DNA of 64,000 nt from assembly GCF_901538265.1 (NCBI RefSeq), contig NZ_LR593886.1, forward strand, positions 3,553,737-3,617,736, given 5' to 3'. Under the pieces are notes generated by a model, which saw only the letters and a program-made list of their open reading frames with translations, did not search any database and had not been told where the DNA came from. This DNA comes from Gemmata massiliana (lineage in GTDB: Bacteria > Planctomycetota > Planctomycetia > Gemmatales > Gemmataceae). Below are positions 53,763 through 62,088 of the stretch, piece by piece. The position numbers and the translations under genes were made by a program. Each line of letters opens with the position of its first letter. Positions within the stretch are counted from its first letter, which is position 1.

Positions 53763-54150
53763 AGAGGCGGGAGAGTAGTGGACCGAGCGCATCAAGTATC
53801 GAGCTTCAATGTTACCGGATCGGTTGGTGGGTCAGCAAGCATCGAACTCAAAGGTGAACGGGTGGCAGATCGTCCGGGACGAGCACGGGCCGGGATGCGG
53901 GGGCTTCTGGCGAAATCCTGGTCGTTACCGGGTGAGATCGTAACGGGTGCCGGAGATTGGGACCGGGCTCATTGCTCGATACCGTTCTCAAACTCTCACT
54001 CCGTCGCAATTTGTGACGGCAAGGGAGTTCGGGCGCCTTGCGCGTCCGGGTTAATCGATTGGGGTTGTCGAGATTTGGAGGGGTCTGATAGATAGCGCCG
54101 TCGCGTGCCAGCCGAGACCCCGCGAGCGCTCTCGTTGACCGAGGTTATGG
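53763..54150. other. Divergent intergenic region
   Basis: This 388-bp region separates the minus-strand PSCyt1 gene and the plus-strand ABC-2 permease, so it holds both promoters. The frame running through it from 53661 lacks protein-like content. A 19-bp dyad at 54001 is listed separately. CGTTAC (53923-53928) and GTAACG (53940-53945) form another short inverted repeat. Confidence 0.35.
54001..54019. promoter_or_regulatory. 19-bp pseudo-palindrome upstream of the export permease
   Basis: CCGTCGCAATTTGTGACGG pairs in eight of nine positions around a central T, with one G/T mismatch. It lies 132 bp before ATG 54151. The form fits an operator for a dimeric repressor, but there is only one copy and no regulator gene nearby. 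Confidence 0.35.
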
Positions 54151-54936
54151 ATGTTGAACCAAGTGACCGCGATCTGGAAGTTTCGGAGCTTCCTGATGGC
54201 CCTCGTCCGGCTCGATCTCCGGCTGAGGTACAAGCGATCGTGGCTCGGCGGGGTATGGTCGCTCATCCACCCGATGACGATGGCCGCCACTTACGTCACC
54301 GTGTTCAGCGGCGTCCTCATGCTCTCGCCCGCGGGCTACACCCGGATGTTGCTGCTGGGGCTGGCGGTCTGGGGGTTCTTCCGCGAGTGCGCGGTCAGCG
54401 GGTGCCTTGCGATCATTTCCCACGAATCGTACATCCGCCAACACCCGCTCCCGTTCGGGCTGTATTCGCTGCGCTTCGTGCTGGGGTACGCGATCCAGAG
54501 TATGTTCGCGCTCGGGGTCGCGGTCGCCGCGATCGCGATACTGGACGGCAACTGTGATAAGCTCCAGTTCCTGTGGGCCGTTGTGCCCGCGCTGTTCCTG
54601 GTCTTCGCCGCGGGTTGGGCGATCGCAACGATCTTTGCGTTCGCGCAAGCCTACTTCCATGACACGAAACACTTGCTGGAGATCGCCGCGCAGATCCTGT
54701 TCTTCCTGACGCCGATCGTGTATCCAGCCGATTTGCTCGTCGGTAAGGGGCTCGGGTGGATGGCCCGTTTCAACCCGATGAACTTGTACCTGGAACTGGT
54801 GCGCTACCCGTTGATCCACGGGAGCCTCCCGGACGCGAAACTGTACGTGTACGGTACCGCTTGCACAGCGGCCCTACTCGGACTCGCCGCCGTAACGACG
54901 TCGTGGTTCCAGAAGCGAGTCGTGTTCCACCTGTGA
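54151..54936 (+). CDS. ABC-2 type polysaccharide/lipid export permease
   Basis: A 261-aa membrane protein from ATG 54151 (GAGG upstream). It has the Wzm/KpsM/TagG-type layout: a cytosolic amphipathic start (VRLDLRLRYKRSWLGGVWSLIHP), six hydrophobic helices and the family's late motif ILFFLTPIVYPADLL with FNPMNLYLELVRYPL. It exports polysaccharide or teichoic-like polymers with a separate ATPase. No ATP-binding partner (Wzt/KpsT-like) lies beside it; the only ABC ATPase in the window, at 62.1 kb, belongs to another system. Glycosyltransferase genes follow. Confidence 0.85.
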   Translation: MLNQVTAIWKFRSFLMALVRLDLRLRYKRSWLGGVWSLIHPMTMAATYVTVFSGVLMLSPAGYTRMLLLGLAVWGFFRECAVSGCLAIISHESYIRQHPLPFGLYSLRFVLGYAIQSMFALGVAVAAIAILDGNCDKLQFLWAVVPALFLVFAAGWAIATIFAFAQAYFHDTKHLLEIAAQILFFLTPIVYPADLLVGKGLGWMARFNPMNLYLELVRYPLIHGSLPDAKLYVYGTACTAALLGLAAVTTSWFQKRVVFHL

Positions 54937-55105
54937 TTTTGCGAGGCCGCTTCGCAGTACGAACTGCTTGCACCTCACTAATGAATGAGAAGCACCGCGA
55001 TCTGGCTTGACCAGTTTTCCGCGGTGCCGTACCTTTCCGATCCCCGGCCAAATTTCACAAAGGCACGGCCGCCGCGCACCGCCGGGGGGCACCAGGGAGG
55101 GTACC

Positions 55106-55996
55106 ATGATTAGCGTCCTGTTCTGCTCCCGCGAGAAGGGCAATCCCGATTCCGGTTTGCAGCGGTTGCTCGACTCGACCGTGGCCTGCACAACGCCCGC
55201 CGAGCGCGAGCAGATCGAGTTCCTCATCAAGTTCGATTCCGACGACGATGCCCGGCTGCCCGACAGCTTCTTTGCCAAGTACCCGTTCGCGGTGCGCACG
55301 TTCGTCTGGTCGCGCGGCGAGGGGCGCCACGGGCTGCACCACGCACAAGAATACATGTTCGCGCAGCGCGACCCGCGGTCGCGGTTCTGTCTGATGACGG
55401 CCGACGACTTCTATTTCAACCGGCCCGGGTTCGTCTCGGAAATCCTGGACGTGAAGGACGAGTTCTGCATCATGGGGTACCGTCGGCCTCCGATCGAATC
55501 GTTCGCCGGAATTTATGAGCAAGAAGAGGCGGTCCGCCAGTGGGTCGTTTCGTTCGGGTGCTGGTCGCCGGTCATTAGTTCGCGGCTCATCGAAGTGTGC
55601 CAGAACTTCGGCTGGCAGGCGAACGTCGATAGCTGGCTGATGGGGCTCTCGGTCGCCTTGTACGACCTGTACGGGATCGTGATCTGGAAGCAGCACACCC
55701 CGTTCTACGAGCGCGGTGGGGAGTACGAGCGCCCCGCGAGCGTCGGCACCGCACAGACCTACAACAACATGGAGCTGACCAACAACGTCGGCCCGCTCAA
55801 CAAATACTGGTTCGAGCTGGTGCGCCGGCAGGCCCGCAACGTCTATTTGAACATGGTTCACGGCACCGATTTCCGCCCGAGCTGGGGATCGAAGCTCGAG
55901 GGCACGTGGCGGAAGGTCCGTTCTCAACCGGTGCGCCGGTTGCCGAGTCGCATTTTCCGCAAAATGCGCCGGAATCTCGTCTCCATATTCGCCTGA
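55106..55996 (+). CDS. Glycosyltransferase-like protein (GT-A type)
   Basis: A 296-aa protein from ATG 55106, with AGGGAGG upstream. It begins MISVLFCSREKGNPDSGLQRLLDSTVA, a nucleotide-sugar strand like family 2 glycosyltransferases. FLIKFDSDDDARLP follows, and FCLMTADDFYFNRPG contains a DxD-like acidic pair expected to bind metal-UDP. Later parts (YGIVIWKQHTPFYERGGE) are less typical. A basic tail (RRLPSRIFRKMRRN) may attach to the membrane. It lies between the export permease and a second glycosyltransferase. Substrate unknown. Confidence 0.65.
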   Translation: MISVLFCSREKGNPDSGLQRLLDSTVACTTPAEREQIEFLIKFDSDDDARLPDSFFAKYPFAVRTFVWSRGEGRHGLHHAQEYMFAQRDPRSRFCLMTADDFYFNRPGFVSEILDVKDEFCIMGYRRPPIESFAGIYEQEEAVRQWVVSFGCWSPVISSRLIEVCQNFGWQANVDSWLMGLSVALYDLYGIVIWKQHTPFYERGGEYERPASVGTAQTYNNMELTNNVGPLNKYWFELVRRQARNVYLNMVHGTDFRPSWGSKLEGTWRKVRSQPVRRLPSRIFRKMRRNLVSIFA

Positions 55997-56087
55997 TCGA
56001 CCGGCCGCCTCTCGTCCCGACGGCCGTCACTCGTTGCTGCGTTGACCTCTCACTGAACCCGCACAACCACGCTCTGGACAATCAGCC

Positions 56088-57962
56088 ATGCACTTGGGTC
56101 GCCAAGAGAAGATTCCGTTTCCGGAGTCGTATAAGGGGTTCCGTCTGATCCGCATTCACGGACGGGTTCACGCCGTACCGCCCACCGCACACGTTGAGCG
56201 CATCCTGAGCACGCCCGGGATGCTGGACCGGCACCCTGCTGTTCTGTCCGCACCCACGCTCGCGGAAGTGGAGCGACTCGTGGACGGCTGGGACGAGCAC
56301 GCAGAGCGAACCGAAACTCTGAGACAGGTGGCGGACTACGACATCGTCCGGCACCGCGGGGCGTTTTTCGCGGTACCCCGATCGGCTGGATCTGTCGATT
56401 TGGATGTGCCGGGGGACCGGCAGCGAGTCGGGGTCATTTCGGGAACGAGCGCGGAGGAACTGGAGAAGACCGTTCAGCGCATCGCGGCGAGCACGCCGGT
56501 TGAGTTCGCGGGCTGGCTCCCGATCTTCTCCGTCTCGGGTAATTGCGGTGCCCATCCGCAGTTCAAACACACCGGGAACCCGCCGGAGGGGTACCGGTTC
56601 ACTCGATCTGCTCCCCCGGCCGAAAAGCCGCGGCCGCTCCAGAGTAATCACGGACTGCGGGCGCGGTGCGTGCGAGTGGGCCAGAAACTCGCGAAAGCGA
56701 CACGCAGCGCGTGGTTCGCGGTGCGAAGTGCCTTTAATTTTGTGCGCCCGCAACGGGGCGTCACGATCGCGACGCGAGTCGCGGTTTTTGTCGCGTTCGT
56801 TCGGCTGCTCGTGACCCTGCTGTGGCGCGGGTGCAAGCCGGGCGCGGTCTTGAACTTTCTTCAGACGCGGCACCTGCAATCGCAACTGCTCCTCGGGCGC
56901 CAGGATCTGGTGTTCCTGACGAGCATGCCGTACACCTTTGGGCAGAACGACTGGGTCATCGAGATCGAAGACCCCACGACGCTGTTCTACCCGCTCGTTC
57001 AGAACGGGCACACGTGCGGGCTGTCGCTCGCCGATTCGCCGTACTTCCCGATCGTAAAGGCGCTGCTCGAAGCCGACCACTGCAAGGCGATCCTGACGCA
57101 CATGCGCTCGACCGCCGAACTGGTTCCGGCGCTGTTCAAGAGCGAGATTATTCAGAAGAAAGTGGTCTACGCGCCACTCGGCGTCCGGCTCCCCGAGCGC
57201 TGGCAGCGGCACGACCCGCGGCCAGCGGACGAGCCGATCCACCTGCTGTTCATCAACTCGTGGTGCCAGGTGCCGGAGAACTTCTACGTTCGCGGAGGCT
57301 TGGACGTACTGGAAGCGTTCGCGATCCTCCGCAAACGGTACCCGCAACTGCGGCTCACAATGCGCACCGCGCTGCCGGCCCTAGACGATCACTACCTGCG
57401 AATTCTGGAAGGCGGGTGGGTGCGCATTGTTAACCGGTTCTTGACTGACGAGGAAATGGCCGAACTGCATACCGCGAGCGACATCTACCTGTTGCCCGCG
57501 GCGCGGGTTCACATCGTCTCGCTGCTGCAAGCGATGTCCTACGGGCTCGCGGTTGTCGGCTCCGATGGGTGGGGGATGGAAGAGTATCTGGAGAACGAGC
57601 AGAACGGGTTGGTCGTTCGCGGGCGGTACGGGAAAGCGTCGTGGGCCGATTCGGAAGCGGGGATGCTGCGCGAGAACTACGAGTTCACGCACACGCCCGA
57701 TCCCGAGGTGGTTGCCGGGATCGTAGAATCGGTTTCCCGTCTGGTGGAGGACCAGAACCTGCGTCGGCGGCTCGGGCACGCGGCCCGCGCGGACGTTCAA
57801 AGCAAGTACAACCTGGAGTCGTGGAACCGAGGCCTCAAGGCGGCTCTCGATCGGGCGTGCGGAGTGGCTCCGGAGCGGATCGTGACGCTGCAACGGGTCG
57901 AAACCGAATCGCGCGACGCGCGCGTACCGGTGTGCCGAGATGATGCGTGCGAAGTGAGGTGA
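56088..57962 (+). CDS. GT4-like glycosyltransferase with duplicated N-terminal domain
   Basis: A 624-aa protein from ATG 56088. Residues 15-68 and 82-134 are two copies of a short module (YKGFRLIRIHGRVHAVP / VADYDIVRHRGAFFAVP, each followed by an acidic APTLAEVERLV / GTSAEELEKTV helix). A hydrophobic segment lies at about 229-246. The C-terminal GT-B part reads FYVRGGLDVLEAFAILRKRYP, GWVRIVNRFLTDEEMAELHTASDIYLLPA, then VSLLQAMSYGLAVVGSDGWGMEEYLENEQNG. The family E-x7-E motif is altered: the second Glu of the usual LEAM is Gln (LLQAM). Donor and acceptor are unknown; surface glycan assembly is inferred. Confidence 0.78.
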   Translation: MHLGRQEKIPFPESYKGFRLIRIHGRVHAVPPTAHVERILSTPGMLDRHPAVLSAPTLAEVERLVDGWDEHAERTETLRQVADYDIVRHRGAFFAVPRSAGSVDLDVPGDRQRVGVISGTSAEELEKTVQRIAASTPVEFAGWLPIFSVSGNCGAHPQFKHTGNPPEGYRFTRSAPPAEKPRPLQSNHGLRARCVRVGQKLAKATRSAWFAVRSAFNFVRPQRGVTIATRVAVFVAFVRLLVTLLWRGCKPGAVLNFLQTRHLQSQLLLGRQDLVFLTSMPYTFGQNDWVIEIEDPTTLFYPLVQNGHTCGLSLADSPYFPIVKALLEADHCKAILTHMRSTAELVPALFKSEIIQKKVVYAPLGVRLPERWQRHDPRPADEPIHLLFINSWCQVPENFYVRGGLDVLEAFAILRKRYPQLRLTMRTALPALDDHYLRILEGGWVRIVNRFLTDEEMAELHTASDIYLLPAARVHIVSLLQAMSYGLAVVGSDGWGMEEYLENEQNGLVVRGRYGKASWADSEAGMLRENYEFTHTPDPEVVAGIVESVSRLVEDQNLRRRLGHAARADVQSKYNLESWNRGLKAALDRACGVAPERIVTLQRVETESRDARVPVCRDDACEVR

Positions 57963-57964
57963 TC

Positions 57965-57993
57965 CGGCACTTTACGGTTTGCTTGAAGTGCCG
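57965..57993. terminator. Hairpin after the glycosyltransferase
   Basis: CGGCACTT (57965-57972) and AAGTGCCG (57986-57993) form a perfect 8-bp stem with a 13-nt loop just after the stop at 57962. The convergent sulfotransferase gene ends at 58101. There is no T-run directly after it, so termination strength is uncertain. Confidence 0.45.
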
Positions 57994-58100
57994 CAACGAA
58001 CGCCCCGCGCCCGAGTGCTAAGTCGCTTGGGATGCGGAGCGTTCAATTTTTTGTGTATCGCAGCGGCAGACCGGTCGCAAGAAGCGTGATCGCGTTGTGG

Positions 58101-59324
58101 TCAGTTGGGAAGAGTGGAGAGGTGCATCGAGTGCAGGAGTCGGCGCGCCAGCGACGGGCGCCGGGCGAGAGCGACCAGTTCGGCGAGTTCGGCACTCAAG
58201 CCGGACACGGTTTCGCGGGTCGCTCGCAATTCGTGTTCCACCGACTGCACCCGTGCGCTAGTCACTTCCAGTAACCGTGTCGTGATTCGCTCTTTCATTT
58301 CGCTCAGCGTTGGTGCCACAAGCGGTTCTTCACGCGATGCCTGTACGTTGTCCCGGGGCGTGGCGTGTAGCGCGCCGCGCGAGAACGTGATGTCGTAACC
58401 GCGGTAGTCGGATTGCACTCGTCGGTGGCCCGAAGCGAACGTCTCTTCCAACTGCATGACGCCGGACAGGTACTCGTCGTCATCCACCAACCTGAACGCG
58501 GCAGGCTGTTCAATCGGGGAGGATGTCGGTCCGTTGAGCGTGGCCTGCCACTCCGATGGAGCTTCCAGCCCGAATCGTTCGCCCACGAAATCAACGAGTT
58601 CGGCCGTTCGAGTGCGAAGGAGCCCGCGAAGCGCGTGAGCGAGTTCGGGCGAAAGATCACCCGGTGGTCCAGGGAGAATGCGTTCCTCAACCGGGAAGCC
58701 GCTGAGGTCTACTTCCGGATCGACCCCGAGGAACGTGAAGACGTCGCGCAGGAGTGTGGTCGGATTCGTGGCGATTGACTCGTAAAAGCCGACAACCAGT
58801 TGCTCGGCCGGAAACACAGAGGCCCACCGGCGGAGCTGGCCGAGGTAATCACCCGCGACGAGCGGCCAGTCGTGTGCGAAGTTCTCCCGCCACTGGTCGC
58901 CCGTAACGAGATCGGTGTCGGTGGTCGTGTGTGCGAAGTTGGCTTCTCGGTACCGGTGATTGTGTTTGGCGTGCGACCACGCCCGCGAGACCGGGTCGCG
59001 CATCAGAAATATCAGCTTGATGTCTGGTAGAAGCTGGCGGATGTGCCGAATGGTTGCGAGCGGCAGGGAGGCATACGAGGGTGACGCCTCGCCCGCTTGC
59101 CGGTTCCCGGCAGCGGTAAAGTGATCGCAGTACCAGCCGAGGTCGAGGTACTTGAAGAGGGAACTGAAGTATTTAACTTCCTTCACCTCTGGAACGAAGA
59201 GTTGGGGGTGATGCCGGAGGTTTGCAGCCAGCCACGTTGATCCCGTTTTGGGCGGGGAGATGACGAGGAAGTCGGGGCGCCGGTGGCAGAACCGGTCGTG
59301 AGGGTCAGCGAAGTGTTGCCACAA
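58101..59324 (-). CDS. Sulfotransferase
   Basis: A 407-aa protein starting at TTG 59324, supported by a strong AGGAGG 8-13 nt before it and by no other start in frame. PAPS-binding motifs are present: SPPKTGSTWLAANL (5'-phosphosulfate loop) and LIFLMRDPVSRAWSHAKHN (3'-phosphate loop), with VVGFYESIATNPTTLLRDVFTFLGV typical of heparan/NDST-type enzymes. A C-terminal extension of about 120 aa includes a coiled coil (SEMKERITTRLLEVTSARVQS, then RATRETVSGLSAELAELV). It transfers sulfate to a hydroxyl or amine, probably on a surface glycan or lipid, given the neighbouring glycosyltransferases. Confidence 0.85.
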   Translation of the reverse strand: MWQHFADPHDRFCHRRPDFLVISPPKTGSTWLAANLRHHPQLFVPEVKEVKYFSSLFKYLDLGWYCDHFTAAGNRQAGEASPSYASLPLATIRHIRQLLPDIKLIFLMRDPVSRAWSHAKHNHRYREANFAHTTTDTDLVTGDQWRENFAHDWPLVAGDYLGQLRRWASVFPAEQLVVGFYESIATNPTTLLRDVFTFLGVDPEVDLSGFPVEERILPGPPGDLSPELAHALRGLLRTRTAELVDFVGERFGLEAPSEWQATLNGPTSSPIEQPAAFRLVDDDEYLSGVMQLEETFASGHRRVQSDYRGYDITFSRGALHATPRDNVQASREEPLVAPTLSEMKERITTRLLEVTSARVQSVEHELRATRETVSGLSAELAELVALARRPSLARRLLHSMHLSTLPN

Positions 59325-59626
59325 AGCGTGCGTCCTCCTGAACGCATGGCAGTAAATGGGCCGGCATCATAGCTTTGCGGTTTGTAACAGAACAAGCGTG
59401 ATCGAATCTCGGACTCATTAAGATTTGGGGCCGTATACCGACGCTGTTCCAGCTATTTTCGAGCACAAGAAACGCAGATGTCCAGAAATGCGCCGGTCGA
59501 TTGTGAGAATGGATCGATCGGCGCGGGAATTTTTCATCAATTGTCGCACATCGGAAATTGATGCAGTCCGGAAGTATCTTCACCGGTCGTTCACTCGAAC
59601 TGCATGAGAGGAACGACCGGTCGCTC
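59325..59626. other. Intergenic region with strong dyad
   Basis: This stretch has no gene. ACCGGTCGTTC (59582-59592) and GAACGACCGGT (59611-59621) form a perfect 11-bp stem with an 18-nt loop that itself contains a CTC/GAG mini-stem. It ends 5 nt beyond the lipoxygenase stop on the minus strand and is probably its terminator, though no clear T-run follows. Confidence 0.5.
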
Positions 59627-61393
59627 TCATATGTTGATGCTCTGCGGGATGCCGGAAGGCGATAGCGTGTGATACGGTATGCGGGCCGTGTTCCGCTGCT
59701 CGATGGTTCGGCCGATCTCGGCGAGTTGCTTCTGAAACCGTGCGAGTGGTTCGACCACACGGAGGTCGAGGAAGTAGTTGGCTGGGTACTCACCGAGCGT
59801 GGTGTAGTGAACCGTGCCGAGCATGTACCCGAGTTCCATTTGCAGTTCGGCCATGTCCATTGGCGGGAACATCGCGAGGTGGTCGGTTGGGGTCGCTCCG
59901 GTCTTTGAGGTCGGAGCGGGTGCGTAACCCGCGAGCGGCATCGCGGGGACGTAGCTCATCACGTCATATTGCGGGAAGTTCACCGCGGCGTGTTGCACGC
60001 TGCATGTGAACAGGATCATCGTGACCGCGTCGATCAGGTACGCGCGCGTCGGGGCGGCCGTGCCGACACCGAACCCGCTCACGCGCCCGCCCGTGTCGGC
60101 CCCGATTTCGGCCAGCCATGCTTTCAGTTCGGGGTCCGACTGTACCTCCGCATCGGTCGGGTAGTACAGCGCGAGGTAGTCACTCACCCATTTTTGGATC
60201 GCGTCCCAATACAGTCGGGCGTCGTCGCGGTAGTGGTAATCCGGGAGCGTTTCGGCGCTGTCCGTTCCGCGGTCCGCCAGTGCCTTCGGAAGCATGGATT
60301 CGTTGAACAGGTAGCTCTGAACCCCGGACGCGGCGAGCTGGCGCGACGTCTCGATAGTGCCGCCAAACAACTGATCCACCGCGCCCTTGTTCGCGATCAG
60401 GTGGCGCCAGCTCGCGTCGTTAATCGCCAGCGTGCCGTCGAAGTGCGGCGCCAGAAGCACGAACAACGGGTGGTTCGCCGCCAGTTGGCGATAGGTGCAG
60501 ATCACAAACGGTTCAATGAGCAAGTGCGTGCGCGCGAGGTGCGTGACGGCTTCGTGGAAGTTGCCGTCGGCGATCTCCACGACGGTTTTGGCGATCAGCC
60601 AGTTGTGGCCGTCGTCTGGCGTGAACACCGGGTTGTCCGGGCCGGGCGTCTGCTTGCACTGGATCGCCACGGGGCGGAGTTGCCGCGTGGTGCGGTCCGT
60701 CACGAACAGTGCTAGCGGCGCGTAGACGTATTTCTGAACGTCGTGCGGGTACGTGCCCATCACGGCGCCGTGAAGCGGCTGGTAGTCGGCGAGGAACAGG
60801 CGCCCCTCGGCCCCGGCCGCTGCGAGCGAGTCGCCGGGAACGACGCGCTGGTACTCGGCCTCGGTGAGCGGGAGCCGGTCGTCGAGAGCTCTGATGCGCT
60901 GGAGCATGACCGGGTTCGGGCCGGCCACCCGCATGTGTGCGAACGCGGGGTCGCTGGGAATCGTTGCACTGATCGGCGGGAGCCCGATCGAGCGGAACAG
61001 ATCGGAGTACGCACTGAGCGCGGCCGGTCGGTCGGGGCGCGCCGTCGATCGGAGGGTGAACTTCAGTGAGTCGGTCACCATTTCCCGTAGGACGCCGAGA
61101 AACAGTTCCGCGCCCCACGCGATCGCTTTGGTCAGGAGCGAGTGCTTGCTCCGCAGGTACTCACTGAATTCCGATTTACCTTCCAGGTCGATGCGGTTCG
61201 AGAGCACAAAGAGTATCCGGTCCCCGACGACCTTCAGCCACTCGTGCGAGAACTCGTGCTCGCGCGGGACGCGGTCGATGATTGCGAGTGGGGAGACGAA
61301 CGTGTAGTTGAACTGGTATTTCAAACGGGCCGCGGCGCGTGCGGTCGCGCGTGCGGTCGGGTCGGGGTCGAACTGCGGCAGGAACGCGGACAT
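59627..61393 (-). CDS. Bacterial lipoxygenase
   Basis: A 588-aa protein from ATG 61393. All five iron ligands of lipoxygenases can be placed: His280 and His285 in HEAVTHLARTHLLIEPFVI, His468 and Asn472 in CSVQHAAVNFPQY, and the C-terminal Ile588 (GIPQSINI). DGHNWLIAKTVVEIADGNFH upstream is also typical. Length fits the catalytic domain alone; the PLAT/C2 beta-barrel of plant and animal enzymes is missing, as in other bacterial forms. It should dioxygenate polyunsaturated fatty acids. No signal peptide is visible. Lipoxygenases are uncommon in bacteria; the next gene downstream is a sulfotransferase. Confidence 0.92.
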   Translation of the reverse strand: MSAFLPQFDPDPTARATARAAARLKYQFNYTFVSPLAIIDRVPREHEFSHEWLKVVGDRILFVLSNRIDLEGKSEFSEYLRSKHSLLTKAIAWGAELFLGVLREMVTDSLKFTLRSTARPDRPAALSAYSDLFRSIGLPPISATIPSDPAFAHMRVAGPNPVMLQRIRALDDRLPLTEAEYQRVVPGDSLAAAGAEGRLFLADYQPLHGAVMGTYPHDVQKYVYAPLALFVTDRTTRQLRPVAIQCKQTPGPDNPVFTPDDGHNWLIAKTVVEIADGNFHEAVTHLARTHLLIEPFVICTYRQLAANHPLFVLLAPHFDGTLAINDASWRHLIANKGAVDQLFGGTIETSRQLAASGVQSYLFNESMLPKALADRGTDSAETLPDYHYRDDARLYWDAIQKWVSDYLALYYPTDAEVQSDPELKAWLAEIGADTGGRVSGFGVGTAAPTRAYLIDAVTMILFTCSVQHAAVNFPQYDVMSYVPAMPLAGYAPAPTSKTGATPTDHLAMFPPMDMAELQMELGYMLGTVHYTTLGEYPANYFLDLRVVEPLARFQKQLAEIGRTIEQRNTARIPYHTLSPSGIPQSINI

Positions 61394-61694
61394 GGAGCAC
61401 CCGGGCTACAAAAGGGACCGTGATTGATCGGCCCATGTTCGCGCACATTCGCTCGAATCGCAAGTTAAACGCGCGTTCTCCCGCACAATTCACGGAACCT
61501 TCTGGGCCGTTCAGTGCCGGCTCTCCGTGAGAACAATCCACTGTGCCGCTTCAAAACTCACAATCGATACAATCGCACCCGGCGCACTTCTCATCAGCCG
61601 CGGTCGAAACGCACATTTTGTGAAATGAGGCATTCCAAGCGACGTTCGGATTGTATTAGTGGATGCATACAGTGTGGCAGTGAGGCGCTGAGCG
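61394..61694. other. Divergent intergenic region
   Basis: This 301-bp region lies between the lipoxygenase start (minus) and the GntR gene start (plus) and presumably contains both promoters. It is locally AT-rich (around 61540-61670). A YtrA-type regulator commonly acts at its own promoter, so a site may lie here, but no clean inverted repeat was found. Confidence 0.35.
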
Positions 61695-62084
61695 ATGGAC
61701 ATCCACATTTCGCCGCACGACGGTGTCCCGATTTACCTCCAGATCGTCACCCAGGTGAAGTACCTGGTGGCCGCGGGGCGCCTCGTGCCCGGTGAGGAGC
61801 TCCCGGCGATCCGCGTGCTCGCCGATCAGCTCACGGTCAACCCGAATACGGTCGCCCGGGCGTACCGCGAACTGGAAGTCGCGGGGGTCGTCGAGAAGCG
61901 CCGAACCGCGGGCACGTATGTTTCCGCGACCGGGTCGCCGTTGGCCCGGCGCGAGCGGCTGAAAATCGTAACCGAGCGGATCGACGCGCTGCTCGCCGAG
62001 GCCCGGCAACTCGGGGTGCGCACCGACGAGCTGATCGAACTCCTGCGCCAGCGCGACGAAGCCCTGAACCCCGAAGAGGTGTGA
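61695..62084 (+). CDS. GntR-family regulator, YtrA subfamily
   Basis: A 129-aa protein from ATG 61695. It is short, with only the winged helix and a small tail, as in the YtrA subfamily. The opening MDIHISPHDGVPIYLQIVTQVK and the helix-turn-helix LPAIRVLADQLTVNPNTVARAYRELEVAGVVEKR (about residues 35-70) are canonical. YtrA regulators repress ABC transporter operons that they lead. Here the ATPase begins 4 nt downstream, so it very likely controls its own operon. The inducer is unknown (cell-envelope stress in Bacillus). Confidence 0.92.
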   Translation: MDIHISPHDGVPIYLQIVTQVKYLVAAGRLVPGEELPAIRVLADQLTVNPNTVARAYRELEVAGVVEKRRTAGTYVSATGSPLARRERLKIVTERIDALLAEARQLGVRTDELIELLRQRDEALNPEEV

Positions 62085-62088
62085 ACCG

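Noticed and set aside
56082..57347. Minus-strand frame of 421 codons opposite the glycosyltransferase
   Set aside because: No family features; the plus-strand protein has clear GT-B blocks.
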